Part shown: in pieces, positions 16,472-25,312 of the stretch | How positions within the stretch are numbered: position 1 is the first letter of the stretch | Layout: each line of letters opens with the position of its first letter | Assembly (NCBI RefSeq): GCF_001541225.1 | Contig: NZ_LMTS01000228.1 | Location: 13,939-63,591, forward strand | DNA from: Variovorax sp. WDL1 | GTDB taxonomy: Bacteria > Pseudomonadota > Gammaproteobacteria > Burkholderiales > Burkholderiaceae_C | Direction: 5' to 3' | DNA: 49,653 bases | Notes under the pieces: model-generated | Databases searched by the model: none | Told to the model about the DNA's origin: nothing | Seen by the model: only the letters and a program-made list of their open reading frames with translations | Program-made: the position numbers and the translations under genes

Positions 16472-18466
16472 ATGAAGCCCAACGATTTCTCCCAGCTCAA
16501 CGTTCTCACCGAGGCGGATTTCTCCCGCCGCAGCACGCTGCGTGAAGAACGCCATCCCAACTCGGTGACGGCGCCGCCGATCAACCGCGGCTCGATGGCG
16601 CCACGCCCCTGGCGCGGCTTCTGGAACAGCATCGGTACGGCATTGCTGGTCAAGCTCGGCGCCGGCGGCAAGGCCGCGGCCGGCGCGTCGCGCGCACCGC
16701 AGCGCCCCAAGGCCTGGGAACGCGCAGCCCAGCAGCGCCGCCTCGCCTTCATGGCGCTCACCGTGCTCAGCACGGTCGTCGCCTCGACGCTGTTCGCACG
16801 GGTGCAGCCCGACTACGACAACGTTTGGCTCGAGTACAGCCAGATCGCCCTCTACGGCCTGCTCTCGGGCTGGGTGGTGACCGGCTTCGTGACCGCGCTC
16901 ATGGGTTTCTATGTCTCGGTGCGCGGCGACAAGCACGCGCTGTCGGCCAAACAGGTGGCTGACCATCCGATGAACCCGGAAGCGCGCACGGCAATCATCA
17001 TGCCCATCTGCAACGAGGACGTGGCCACGGTCTTTGCAGGCCTGCGCGCGACCTGCGAGTCGGTGGCCGCGACCGGCCATGCGAGGCAGTTCGACGTCTT
17101 CGTGCTGTCCGACAGCTACACGCCCGAGGTTGCCGCCGCCGAGCGCGCCGCCTGGGAAGATTTGCGCGCCGCTCTGGCGGACAGCCCGAACCAGCCGCAG
17201 GTCGAGGTGTACTACCGCCTGCGCAAGCGCCGCACCCACCGCAAGGCCGGCAATGTGGCCGACTTCTGCCGCCGCTGGGGCAAGGACTACCGCTACATGG
17301 TGGTGCTCGATGCCGACAGCGTGATGAGCGGCGATTGCCTGACCTCGATGGTCAAGCTGATGGAAGCCAATCCGAGTGCCGGCATCATCCAGACGGCGAC
17401 CCAGGCCATCGGCCACGTGACCCTGCACGCGCGCGCCCAGCAGTTCGCCTCGCGCGTGACCGGCCGCCTTTTCACGCTGGGCATGCAGTTCTGGCAGCTC
17501 GGCGAGTCGCACTACTGGGGCCACAACGCGATCATCCGCATCGAGCCCTTCATGCAGCACTGCGCATTGGCGCCGATCAAGGGCACCGGCGGCATGTCGG
17601 GCGGCATCATGTCGCACGACTTCGTCGAGGCCGCGCTGATGCGCCGCGCCGGCTACCACGTTTGGCTGGTCGCGGACCTGGTCGGCAGCTACGAGCAGCA
17701 ACCGCCGGACCTGCTGGCCGAGCTGCAACGCGACCGCCGCTGGTGCCAGGGCAACCTGCAGAACGCCCGCCTGATGGCCGAGCCGGGCCTGCACCCGGTG
17801 CACCGCGCGATGTTCGTCACCGGCACCATGGCTTATGCCTCGGCGCCGATGTGGCTCGCCTTCTTGACGCTGGGCACGGCCCTGTGGCTCACCGGCTCGA
17901 GCGTGGTCGCGCATTGGCTGGCGATGCCGATGGAACTGGCCGGCCTCTGGCTGTGGACCTTGTGCCTGCTGTTCCTGCCGCGCATGCTGGGCGTTGCGGC
18001 CGTGGTGATACGCGGCGAACAACGCCAGTACGGCGGAGTCGGCGGCCTGCTCAAGAGCGCCGCGCTGGAAAGCACGCTGGCCATCGTGCAGGCGCCTGTG
18101 CGGATGCTCGCCCACTCGCTGTTCGTGGTGGTCGCGCTCACCGGCATCAAGCTCGACTGGAAGTCGCCGCCGCGGGAAGCCGCTGCCGTGCCGTGGCGCA
18201 TCGCCTTCACCCAATTGGCGCCGATGTCGCTGGTCATCGCGGCGCTGGCGGTAGGTATTGCGCTGATCGACGCCAGCGCGCTGGCTTGGCTGATGCCCGT
18301 CGGTCTACCGCTGCTGCTGGCGATCCCGCTGACCGTGCTGACCAGCCAGATCGCGCTGGGCAACGCGATGCGCGACCGGGGCTTCCTGGTGATTCCGGAG
18401 GAGTCGCGTTCGCCCGCGGTGCTGCGCAGGGCGTGGATGCACGCGGTGCGACTGGCGCGCGCCTGA
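16472..18466 (+). CDS. opgH: Glucans biosynthesis glucosyltransferase OpgH (MdoH)
   Basis: 664 aa from the ATG at 16472; the longer frame adds 28 residues that overlap the leader. OpgH is the inner-membrane glucosyltransferase that makes and extrudes the beta-1,2-glucan backbone of osmoregulated periplasmic glucans from UDP-glucose. The family-2 transferase core is visible: IIMPICNEDV, VLDADSVMSGD (the DxD-type acidic residues), GGIMSHDFVEAALMRRAGY, and RDRRWCQGNLQN, the Q/RxxRW motif. Paired membrane helices precede the core (about 115-185) and several follow it. No opgG is adjacent. Transcription probably comes from the sigma-54 promoter at 16234, which would put glucan synthesis under GlrR. 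Confidence 0.95.
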   Translation: MKPNDFSQLNVLTEADFSRRSTLREERHPNSVTAPPINRGSMAPRPWRGFWNSIGTALLVKLGAGGKAAAGASRAPQRPKAWERAAQQRRLAFMALTVLSTVVASTLFARVQPDYDNVWLEYSQIALYGLLSGWVVTGFVTALMGFYVSVRGDKHALSAKQVADHPMNPEARTAIIMPICNEDVATVFAGLRATCESVAATGHARQFDVFVLSDSYTPEVAAAERAAWEDLRAALADSPNQPQVEVYYRLRKRRTHRKAGNVADFCRRWGKDYRYMVVLDADSVMSGDCLTSMVKLMEANPSAGIIQTATQAIGHVTLHARAQQFASRVTGRLFTLGMQFWQLGESHYWGHNAIIRIEPFMQHCALAPIKGTGGMSGGIMSHDFVEAALMRRAGYHVWLVADLVGSYEQQPPDLLAELQRDRRWCQGNLQNARLMAEPGLHPVHRAMFVTGTMAYASAPMWLAFLTLGTALWLTGSSVVAHWLAMPMELAGLWLWTLCLLFLPRMLGVAAVVIRGEQRQYGGVGGLLKSAALESTLAIVQAPVRMLAHSLFVVVALTGIKLDWKSPPREAAAVPWRIAFTQLAPMSLVIAALAVGIALIDASALAWLMPVGLPLLLAIPLTVLTSQIALGNAMRDRGFLVIPEESRSPAVLRRAWMHAVRLARA

Positions 18467-18483
18467 CGGCTTCGCTGCCCATC

Positions 18484-18514
18484 AAAAAGCCCGCTCCATG
18501 AGCGGGCTTTTTTC
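18484..18514 (+). terminator. Bidirectional intrinsic terminator between opgH and ffh
   Basis: A 12-bp perfect stem, AAAAAGCCCGCT (18484-18495) and AGCGGGCTTTTT (18501-18512), with a 5-nt loop. The A run on one side and T run on the other let it end transcription from both convergent genes. Confidence 0.92.
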
Positions 18515-18544
18515 TTGCCTGGTCCCCAGCGGCAAGGGAGCGGA

Positions 18545-19933
18545 TCAGAAGCGCGGCATGCCGCCCCCACCTCCACCCATGCCGGGCAAGCCTTTCATTC
18601 CCCCCATGCGCTTCATCATCTTCATGAGGCCGCCGCCCTTCATCTTCTTCATCATCTGCTGCATCTGCTCGAACTCGTTCAGCAGCCGGTTCACCTCCTG
18701 AACCTGCACCCCCGCCCCGGCCGCGATGCGGCGTTTGCGCGTCGCCTTCAGCAGCTCGGGCTTGCGCCGCTCCAGCGGCGTCATGCTGTTGATGATGCCC
18801 TCCTTGCGCCGGATGTCGCGCTCCGCGCGGTTCATGTCGGCATCGGTGGCCTTGGCGGCGAGCTGCTGCGGCAGCTTGTCCATGATGCTGGACAGCCCAC
18901 CCATCTGCTTCATCTGCTGCAGTTGGCCGAGAAAGTCGTTGAGATCGAAGCCGGCGCCGCTCTTGACCTTGGCCGCCAGCTTCTGTGCCGCCGCCACATC
19001 GACGCCGGCCGTGACCTGCTCGACCAGCGCCACGATGTCGCCCATGCCGAGGATGCGGCCGGCATGGCGCTCGGCGTCGAACACCTCCAGGCCGTCGATC
19101 TTCTCGCTGACACCGGCAAACTTGATCGGCACACCCGTCACCTGCCGCACCGACAGCGCGGCGCCGCCGCGCGAGTCGCCGTCTGTCTTGGTGAGGACGA
19201 TGCCGGTCAGCGGCAGCGCTTCCTTGAAGGCCTTGGCGGTATTGATCGCGTCCTGGCCCTGCATGGCATCGACCACGAACAGCGTCTCGACCGGGTTCAG
19301 TGCGGCGTGCAGCTGCTGGATCTCGTTCATCAGCACCTCGTCGATGGCGAGGCGGCCCGCCGTGTCGACCAGCAGCACATCGAAGAAATGGCGCTTGGCA
19401 TGATCGAGTGCGGCGCGGGCGATGTCGAGGGGCTTCTGGTCTGGCGTGCTCGGGAACCACTCGGCCCCGGCCTGCCTGGTGACGGTCTTGAGCTGCTCGA
19501 TGGCCGCCGGCCGGTAGACGTCGCCCGAGACGGTGAGCACCTTCTTCTTGCGCTTCTCGATCAGGTGCTTGGCCAGCTTGGCGGTGGTCGTGGTCTTGCC
19601 GGCGCCCTGCAGGCCCGCCATCAGGATCACGGCAGGCGGCTGCGCCACCAGGTTGATGTCGGCCACGCCTTCGCCCATGGTTGCGGCGAGCTCCCGGTTG
19701 ACGATGCCCACGAGCGCCTGGCCGGGCTTGAGCGACCCCAGCACCTCCTGGCCCATCGCCTTCTCCTTGACGCGGGCCACGAAGTCGCGCACCACGGGCA
19801 GCGCGACGTCGGCCTCGAGCAGGGCCATGCGCACCTCGCGCAGCATGTCCTGCACATTGCTTTCGGTGATGCGGGCCTGCCCGCTGACCTGTTTGACGAG
19901 GCGTGAGAATTTTTCGGTGAGGGCGCTGGCCAT
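18545..19933 (-). CDS. ffh: Signal recognition particle protein Ffh (SRP54)
   Basis: 462 aa from the ATG at 19933 (ASALTEKFSRLVKQVSGQARITE); the longer frame adds 17 residues and no good site. Ffh with 4.5S RNA binds signal sequences at the ribosome and targets them to FtsY. The N-domain is followed by the GTPase: G1 GLQGAGKTTTTAKLAKHL, DTAGRLAIDE (G3), TKTDGDSRGGAAL (G4 and after), and GMGDIVALVEQV before the M-domain. The M-domain is Met-rich with LQQMKQMGGLSSIMDKLPQQ and a MKMMKRMGGMKGLPGMGGG tail. It is divergent from the CcsA-like gene with 87 bp between. Confidence 0.97.
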   Translation of the reverse strand: MASALTEKFSRLVKQVSGQARITESNVQDMLREVRMALLEADVALPVVRDFVARVKEKAMGQEVLGSLKPGQALVGIVNRELAATMGEGVADINLVAQPPAVILMAGLQGAGKTTTTAKLAKHLIEKRKKKVLTVSGDVYRPAAIEQLKTVTRQAGAEWFPSTPDQKPLDIARAALDHAKRHFFDVLLVDTAGRLAIDEVLMNEIQQLHAALNPVETLFVVDAMQGQDAINTAKAFKEALPLTGIVLTKTDGDSRGGAALSVRQVTGVPIKFAGVSEKIDGLEVFDAERHAGRILGMGDIVALVEQVTAGVDVAAAQKLAAKVKSGAGFDLNDFLGQLQQMKQMGGLSSIMDKLPQQLAAKATDADMNRAERDIRRKEGIINSMTPLERRKPELLKATRKRRIAAGAGVQVQEVNRLLNEFEQMQQMMKKMKGGGLMKMMKRMGGMKGLPGMGGGGGGMPRF

Positions 19934-20020
19934 GGTGTTTCCCGCGGGCGGGACCGGTGGGTGGGGAGCGGGGCGTCTTCGCAAAGGGTCACACCAAGGC
20001 GAGACGCTAAACTCCGGTCG

Positions 20021-20830
20021 ATGATTTTAGCGATCCCCTCCCCACTCGGCGTGGCGCTGGGCATCGCCACCGCCGCCGCCTACGGCGCGACTGCCGCAGC
20101 CTCCTCCTGGCTCGGGCGGTCTTCCACGCAATGGATGCTGGGCCTGGCCTGGGTGCTCCACGCGTGCGTGCTCGCCTGGTCGCTGGCTGGCGGCGACCCG
20201 CGCTTCGGCTTCGCGCCGGCGCTGTCGGTCACCGCCTGGCTGGTGATGACGGTCTACGCGATCGAGAGCCGCCTTTATCCGCAGCTCAAGGTGCGGCGCC
20301 TGCTCCCGGCCCTGGGCGCGGCCGCCGTACTGCTCGCGATGATCTTCCCGGGTACGCCGCTGCACGTCTCGGCCTCGCCCTGGCTGCCGCTGCACCTGGC
20401 GCTGGGCATCGCCTCCTACGGCCTGTTCGGTGCGGCCGTGGTCCATGCCTGGCTCATGACTCGCGCCGAGAAGCAGATCCGGCTTGCGGCCGAACCGCAG
20501 GCCGGCGTGCCTCTGCTCACCATGGAGCGGCTGACCTTTCGCTTCGTGACGGCCGGCTTCGTGCTGCTATCGGCCACGCTGCTAGCCGGCCTGCTGTTCA
20601 GCGAGCAGCTGTACGGCCCCAATGCGCGCGGCTGGAAGTGGGACCACAAGACCGTGTTCTCTGTCCTGGCCTGGATCAGCTTCGCGGTGCTGCTGATCGG
20701 GCGGGCGCGCTTCGGCTGGCGCGGCCGCACCGCGCGGCGCGTGCTCTATGCCGGCGCGGCCCTGCTGCTGCTGGCCTATGTGGGCTCGCGCTTCGTGCTC
20801 GAGGTGGTGCTGGGGCGCGCAGCGCCATGA
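20021..20830 (+). CDS. CcsA/YpjD-like cytochrome c assembly-family inner-membrane protein
   Basis: 269 aa with about eight hydrophobic helices. Near the end it carries GPNARGWKWDHKTVFSVLAWISFA, the WKWDHKT motif of the CcsA/HemX/YpjD family, where a tryptophan-rich periplasmic loop binds or handles heme. Conserved His residues lie in the helices (for example PLHLALGIASYGLFGAAVVHAW). The divergent pairing with ffh is common in proteobacteria for the YpjD-type member. That member's function is uncertain, so a heme role is inferred from the family. Start ATG at 20021; the longer frame lies in the promoter region. Confidence 0.85.
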   Translation: MILAIPSPLGVALGIATAAAYGATAAASSWLGRSSTQWMLGLAWVLHACVLAWSLAGGDPRFGFAPALSVTAWLVMTVYAIESRLYPQLKVRRLLPALGAAAVLLAMIFPGTPLHVSASPWLPLHLALGIASYGLFGAAVVHAWLMTRAEKQIRLAAEPQAGVPLLTMERLTFRFVTAGFVLLSATLLAGLLFSEQLYGPNARGWKWDHKTVFSVLAWISFAVLLIGRARFGWRGRTARRVLYAGAALLLLAYVGSRFVLEVVLGRAAP

Positions 20831-21081
20831 AATACCTGCTGGTCCTCGCAATCATCCTGGTGGCGGTCTGGCTCTGGCGCAAGGCTCGGCGCGAAGAACT
20901 GCAGTCGCGAACGCCGCCTCCCCCTTCTGCGCCCGCGCCTGAGCCAGGCAGCATCGGGCCTCCGCAAGCCATGCTGCGCTGCGCGCACTGCGGGCTGCAC
21001 CTGCCGGCCCCGGACGCGGTGCGCGGTGCCGACGGCACGGCGTACTGCAGTGCGGCGCACCGCCGGGCCGCGACGCCCTGA
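20827..21081 (+). CDS. Small membrane-anchored protein with a C-terminal zinc-ribbon-like motif (PP0621 family-like)
   Basis: 84 aa. One N-terminal membrane helix (KYLLVLAIILVAVWLW), a proline-rich linker, then MLRCAHCGLHLPAPDAV...TAYCSAAHRRA, a four-ligand Cys/His arrangement likely to bind zinc. Its start overlaps the stop of the CcsA-like gene (ATGA), and pilS follows after 76 bp. This protein is usually found in this position next to pilS in Burkholderiales as far as I recall; its role is unknown. Confidence 0.75.
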   Translation: MKYLLVLAIILVAVWLWRKARREELQSRTPPPPSAPAPEPGSIGPPQAMLRCAHCGLHLPAPDAVRGADGTAYCSAAHRRAATP

Positions 21082-21157
21082 ACGAGGCTCCATCGATGCG
21101 CCGCCGGGCCGCTCCCAGGGCGAACAGCAACGCAGCCCGCTGGGCGGAGGTTGCCTT

Positions 21158-22852
21158 ATGAGCACCTTCCTCTGGTCGCGTGCCGAGCCCGGGACCGATT
21201 GGACGCCGCTCGACCAGGCGGCCGGCCGTGAAAGCTCGGCCCTGCTGCGCCTGTGGCGCGGCTTCATGACCGCGCGCAGCTTCGTCGCCGTCGTGCTGCT
21301 GCTGCTCCAGGGCCTGGTCTTCGCGCTCGGTCAGGCCATGCAGCCGACCGTGGTAGCGCTGGCGGTCGGGTACCTGCTTGCCACTCTGCTGGTCGCGCGC
21401 TATGCGCTCTTCCAGCCGCCAGTGCGGCGCTTCGGCACGGCCTGGCTGTCGACCATCGGCGTCGACCTGGTGGTCTTCAGCGCACTGCAGCTGCTGCAGG
21501 TGGGCAGCATCAACTACACGCCGTTGTTCGCCCTCCCGGTGCTGATGGGCGCCGTCCTGGGCAGCGGTGCCGTCGGCCTGGGCACCACGGCCATTGTCAC
21601 GCTGCTGCTGCTGACGCAGGCCGGCTGGTACTGGCTGCAGCAGCAAGCCGAACCATCGGCGCGCTTCGTGCAGGCCGCGCTGACCGGCACCGGCCTGTTC
21701 GTGGTGGCGCTGCTGGCGCACGAGCTGTCGCGGCGGCTGATGCGCGAGGAGGCGCTGGCGCAGCGCAACCGGGGCACGGCGCAGATGCATGCCCTGGTGA
21801 ACGACCTGGTGATCGAGACGCTGAGCGAAGGCGTGCTGGTAATCGACGCAAAGGGCCAGGTGCACGCGGCCAATCCTGCTGCCGATGCGATTCTGGGACA
21901 GGGACTGGCACAGCTTGAGTTGCCTTTTGCGCTGGGCGCTCACCCGGCCTGGATGCCGCTGGCCGCGATCGCGCGCAATACCTTCGCGCGGCGCACGGCG
22001 CAGTCGCGCGAGATCCCGATCGCGCAGGCCCAAGGCGCGCCGCGCGAGGTGCGCGTGCGCACGCGGCTCACCCGCGCCGCCGAGCGTGGCATCGAGAGTC
22101 TGTGCGTGATGTTCCTGCAGGATCTGCGCGAGCTCGAGGCGCGCATCCGCACCGAGAAGCTCGCGGCCATGGGGCGCATGTCGGCCGCCGTCGCGCACGA
22201 GATCCGCAACCCGCTTGCCGCGATCACCCAGGCCAGCGCGCTGCTGGGCGAGGACCTGGTCGATCCCGGCCACCGGCGACTGACGACGATGGTTCAGCAG
22301 AATGCGCAGCGGCTGTCGCGCATCGTCGACGACGTGCTCGACGTCGCCCGCGCCCGACAGCAGCGCGTGCTGCCGCTCGGCGAGCAGCTGGTGCTCGATC
22401 CCACCGTGCGCACGCTGGCCGAAGAATGGGTGCGGCAAACGCAGCGCCAGGGCGTACTGCTGGTGCTGGAGGCGCCCGGCAGCGTCGTGCGCTTCGACAT
22501 CGAGCACCTGCGGCGCATCCTCGTCAACCTGCTCGACAACGCGGCACGCTATGCTGGCGCGCGCGACGGCTCGATCCAGGTGACGACCCGGCTGAACGCC
22601 GCCGGCCGCGCCAGCCTTCAGGTGTGGAGCGACGGCGCGCCGCTCGAGCCTGCGGTGCAGCGCCATCTGTTCGAGCCCTTCTTTTCGTCCGAGAGCCGCT
22701 CCAGCGGCCTTGGCCTTTACCTGTGCCGCGAGTTGTGCGAGCGCCACGGCGCCACCATCGGCTACGAGCGCCGCGCCTTGGCAGCAGAGGGGCCGGAAGG
22801 CAACGAATTCGCCGTCGTCTTCATGCCGGGCGAAGGCGGGCTGACACAATAG
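21158..22852 (+). CDS. pilS: Sensor histidine kinase PilS
   Basis: 564 aa from the ATG at 21158, which has GGCGGAGG about 7 bp upstream; the 44 extra residues of the longer frame are unlikely. Six hydrophobic helices at the N-terminus are followed by a PAS-type segment (LVIDAKGQVHAANPAADAILG), the phosphoacceptor box AAVAHEIRNPLAAITQA with His347, and the ATPase boxes NLLDNAARYA and SGLGLYLCRELCERHG. PilS senses pilin in the membrane and controls PilR, and so type IV pilin transcription. It sits 4 bp before the pilR start. Confidence 0.93.
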   Translation: MSTFLWSRAEPGTDWTPLDQAAGRESSALLRLWRGFMTARSFVAVVLLLLQGLVFALGQAMQPTVVALAVGYLLATLLVARYALFQPPVRRFGTAWLSTIGVDLVVFSALQLLQVGSINYTPLFALPVLMGAVLGSGAVGLGTTAIVTLLLLTQAGWYWLQQQAEPSARFVQAALTGTGLFVVALLAHELSRRLMREEALAQRNRGTAQMHALVNDLVIETLSEGVLVIDAKGQVHAANPAADAILGQGLAQLELPFALGAHPAWMPLAAIARNTFARRTAQSREIPIAQAQGAPREVRVRTRLTRAAERGIESLCVMFLQDLRELEARIRTEKLAAMGRMSAAVAHEIRNPLAAITQASALLGEDLVDPGHRRLTTMVQQNAQRLSRIVDDVLDVARARQQRVLPLGEQLVLDPTVRTLAEEWVRQTQRQGVLLVLEAPGSVVRFDIEHLRRILVNLLDNAARYAGARDGSIQVTTRLNAAGRASLQVWSDGAPLEPAVQRHLFEPFFSSESRSSGLGLYLCRELCERHGATIGYERRALAAEGPEGNEFAVVFMPGEGGLTQ

Positions 22853-22856
22853 CGCC

Positions 22857-24374
22857 GTGAGCAGCCCCAATCCGCCCGCGCCGCGCCCCGCCCAGATCTT
22901 GGTCGTCGACGACGAACCCGACCTGCGCACGCTCTACGAGCTCACGCTGCTGCGCGAGGGCTACCGCGTCGAGGCGGCCGGCAGCGTGTCGGAGGCGAGC
23001 GAACATCTCGACGCGGGCCGCTTCGATGCCGTGATCACCGACATGCGCTTGCCCGACGGGCTGGGCATGGAGATCCTGCAGCGCATCCAGCAGGAGCAGC
23101 GCAGCGAGCGTTGCGTGGTGATGACCGCCTACGGCTCGGCCGAGAATGCGGTCGAGGCCCTGAAGGCGGGCGCCTTCGACTACCTGACCAAGCCGGTGGA
23201 CCTGAAGCAGTTCCGTACCGTCGTGGCTTCGGCGGTGCAGGCGCAGGCCGCGCCCGCACGGCCGGCGCGCCAGGCGGAGGACAACGCCAGCAAGTTGGCA
23301 ACGACCATCAGCAACGCGGGCACGGCTGCACTCGAAAGGCTGGTCGGAAATTCCGAACCGATGCGCCTGGTCAAGTCGCGCATCGCCAAGGTGGCGCGCG
23401 GCATGGCGCCGGTGCTGGTGCGCGGAGAGTCCGGCACGGGCAAGGAACTGGCGGCACGCGCGGTGCATGCGTGCAGCCAGCGCAGCGATGGGCCCTTCGT
23501 CGCGGTCAACTGCGGTGCCATTCCCGAGAATCTGCTCGAAGCCGAGTTCTTCGGCGCGCGGAAAGGCTCCTACACCGGCTCCTCGCAAGACCGCGATGGC
23601 TACTTCCAGGCAGCGCGCGGCGGCACGCTCTTCCTCGATGAGATCGGCGACCTCCCGCTGGCAATGCAGTCCAAGCTGCTGCGCGCGATCCAGGAGCGCA
23701 GCGTGCGGCCGATCGGCTCGACGCAGGAGGACGCCGTCGATGTGCGCATCGTGAGCGCCACGCACAAGGACCTGCAGGCCGAGGTGCAGGCCGGCCGTTT
23801 CCGACAGGATCTGTTCTACCGGCTCAACGTGATCGAGATCGCGGTGCCGGCGCTGCGCGAACGGCGCGAAGACCTGCCGGCGCTTTGTGAGGCGCTGCTG
23901 GCGCGGATCGCGCGCGACGCCGGCATGCCGATCCCAGCGCTATCGCCCGAAGTGCTGCAGCGGCTGTCGCAGCATCCGCTCAACGGCAACGTGCGCGAGC
24001 TCGAGAACCTGCTGCACCGTGCTGTCGCGCTGAGCGACGGCGATGTGCTGCACATCGATGTCTCCAGCCCCACGACGCCGCGCGAGCCGGCGGGGACGCC
24101 GCCCCTGACGGCGACGCAGGCATGGGTCGAACAGCCGCACGGCGCACCTTCCGCGGCAAAGCCGCCCGCCACGGTCCCGAGCGATCTGCAGAGCTATCTG
24201 GACCAGCAGGAACGCGAGATCCTCGTGCGCGCACTGCAGGAAAGCGGCTTCAACCGCACCGCGGCCGCGGCGCGGCTGGGCCTGAGCCTGCGGCAGATCC
24301 GCTATCGCATCGCGCGCCTGGGCATCGCTACGCCCGGCGGCGACGACAGTCAAGGCAATGGCCCCGACGAGTGA
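22857..24374 (+). CDS. pilR: Sigma-54-dependent response regulator PilR
   Basis: 505 aa, GTG start. The receiver has VVDDEPDLRTLYE and phosphoacceptor Asp62 (AVITDMRLPDGLG). The AAA+ domain has Walker A GESGTGKELAARAVH and Walker B GGTLFLDEIGDLP. The loop contacting sigma-54, GAFTGA in the consensus, reads GSYTGS here (GARKGSYTGSSQDRDGYF). The C-terminal Fis-like helix-turn-helix is NRTAAAARLGLSLRQIRYRIARLG. PilR activates pilA-type promoters; no pilA is in the window. The gene overlaps ampD by 17 bp. Confidence 0.94.
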   Translation: MSSPNPPAPRPAQILVVDDEPDLRTLYELTLLREGYRVEAAGSVSEASEHLDAGRFDAVITDMRLPDGLGMEILQRIQQEQRSERCVVMTAYGSAENAVEALKAGAFDYLTKPVDLKQFRTVVASAVQAQAAPARPARQAEDNASKLATTISNAGTAALERLVGNSEPMRLVKSRIAKVARGMAPVLVRGESGTGKELAARAVHACSQRSDGPFVAVNCGAIPENLLEAEFFGARKGSYTGSSQDRDGYFQAARGGTLFLDEIGDLPLAMQSKLLRAIQERSVRPIGSTQEDAVDVRIVSATHKDLQAEVQAGRFRQDLFYRLNVIEIAVPALRERREDLPALCEALLARIARDAGMPIPALSPEVLQRLSQHPLNGNVRELENLLHRAVALSDGDVLHIDVSSPTTPREPAGTPPLTATQAWVEQPHGAPSAAKPPATVPSDLQSYLDQQEREILVRALQESGFNRTAAAARLGLSLRQIRYRIARLGIATPGGDDSQGNGPDE

Positions 24375-24963
24375 AGACAACCAGAGCACCGGCCTGTGGC
24401 AGGACGGCTGGTACCGCTTCGCCAGATCGCTGCGCTCTCCGAACTTCGGGCCACGCCCCGCCGGTGCGCAGATCGACCTGATCGTGCTGCACTCCATCAG
24501 CCTTCCGCCCGGCCACTATGGCGGCGACGAAGTGCAGCAGCTCTTCATGAACCAGCTGGACTGGGATGCGCATCCTTACTTCGGCACCATCCGCGGCCTC
24601 GAAGTCTCGGCCCATTTCTACGTGCGTCGCAACGGAGAGCTCTGGCAGTTCGTGAGCTGCGACCACCGCGCCTGGCATGCCGGCCCATCATCCTGGCGCG
24701 GCCGTGCCAACTGCAACGACGATTCGATCGGCATCGAACTCGAAGGCCTGGAGGGCGAGAGCTTCGAGCTTGCGCAGTACGAAACCCTGGCCAGTCTCTG
24801 TCCCGCCATTGCTCAGCGCTACGCCATTGGCTTCGTGGCGGGCCACGAGCACATCGCGCCGGGCCGGAAGGCGGACCCCGGCACCGGCTTCGACTGGGTG
24901 CTTCTGCAACAGCAGTTGGGCTGGGAGCGCGCGATGTTTCCCGACTCCGTCATGGCCCGCTGA
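24358..24963 (+). CDS. ampD: 1,6-anhydro-N-acetylmuramyl-L-alanine amidase AmpD
   Basis: 201 aa. This cytoplasmic zinc amidase removes the peptide from anhydro-muropeptides during wall recycling and thereby keeps AmpR-type beta-lactamase induction low. The zinc ligands are visible: His45 in LIVLHSIS, and His and Asp in GHEHIAPGRKADPG. Also present are FYVRRNGELWQFVSCDHRAWHAGPSSW and DDSIGIELEG, typical of the Amidase_2 fold. The start lies within the end of pilR, so the two are probably translated from one message. The same pilR-ampD linkage is common in this order. Confidence 0.95.
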   Translation: MAPTSEDNQSTGLWQDGWYRFARSLRSPNFGPRPAGAQIDLIVLHSISLPPGHYGGDEVQQLFMNQLDWDAHPYFGTIRGLEVSAHFYVRRNGELWQFVSCDHRAWHAGPSSWRGRANCNDDSIGIELEGLEGESFELAQYETLASLCPAIAQRYAIGFVAGHEHIAPGRKADPGTGFDWVLLQQQLGWERAMFPDSVMAR

Positions 24964-25152
24964 ATTTTTTCAATCCTCGCCTCGGCCCCGATGCACAGGC
25001 GCCACGTCACCGCCGTCGCAGACATCGCCGGCAGCCGCTCAGCAACCATGCGCCTTTCAGGCCCAAATGCGCGCGCAGGGCGCATGGGGAGTGGCACGCG
25101 CTAAGGTCGTTCAGCAACGATGCGGCACGAGCGCCCCATCGAGGCCGCCATC

Positions 25153-25166
25153 ATGGCGATGCATGC
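25153..25166 (+). repeat. 14-nt direct repeat, copy upstream of nrdA
   Basis: ATGGCGATGCATGC occurs here, 160 bp before nrdA, and again at 28286-28299, 107 bp before nrdB. The rest of the two spacers is not alike. It might be a shared regulatory site or chance. Confidence 0.35.
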
Positions 25167-25184
25167 CATTGAACTACAAGGAAA

Positions 25185-25232
25185 ACACTACATCTAGTGG
25201 GTTGTGGCCCTCTGAGACCCCAGATATAGTGT
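25185..25232 (+). promoter_or_regulatory. Pair of NrdR boxes upstream of nrdA
   Basis: Box 1 ACACTACATCTAGTGG (25185-25200) and box 2 ACCCCAGATATAGTGT (25217-25232) both fit the NrdR consensus acaCwAtATaTwGtgt. Their starts are 32 bp apart, three helical turns, the spacing NrdR needs to bind cooperatively. NrdR represses ribonucleotide reductase genes when dATP is high. The rest of the 349-bp spacer between ampD and nrdA holds no gene that I can see. Confidence 0.88.
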
Positions 25233-25312
25233 GCCCTGCCCCGTGCTTCATGACCAAGCAACCGGCCAGGCACGGCACGCCGCCCCAACAAGAAATGCCA
25301 ACAGAGGACTGA

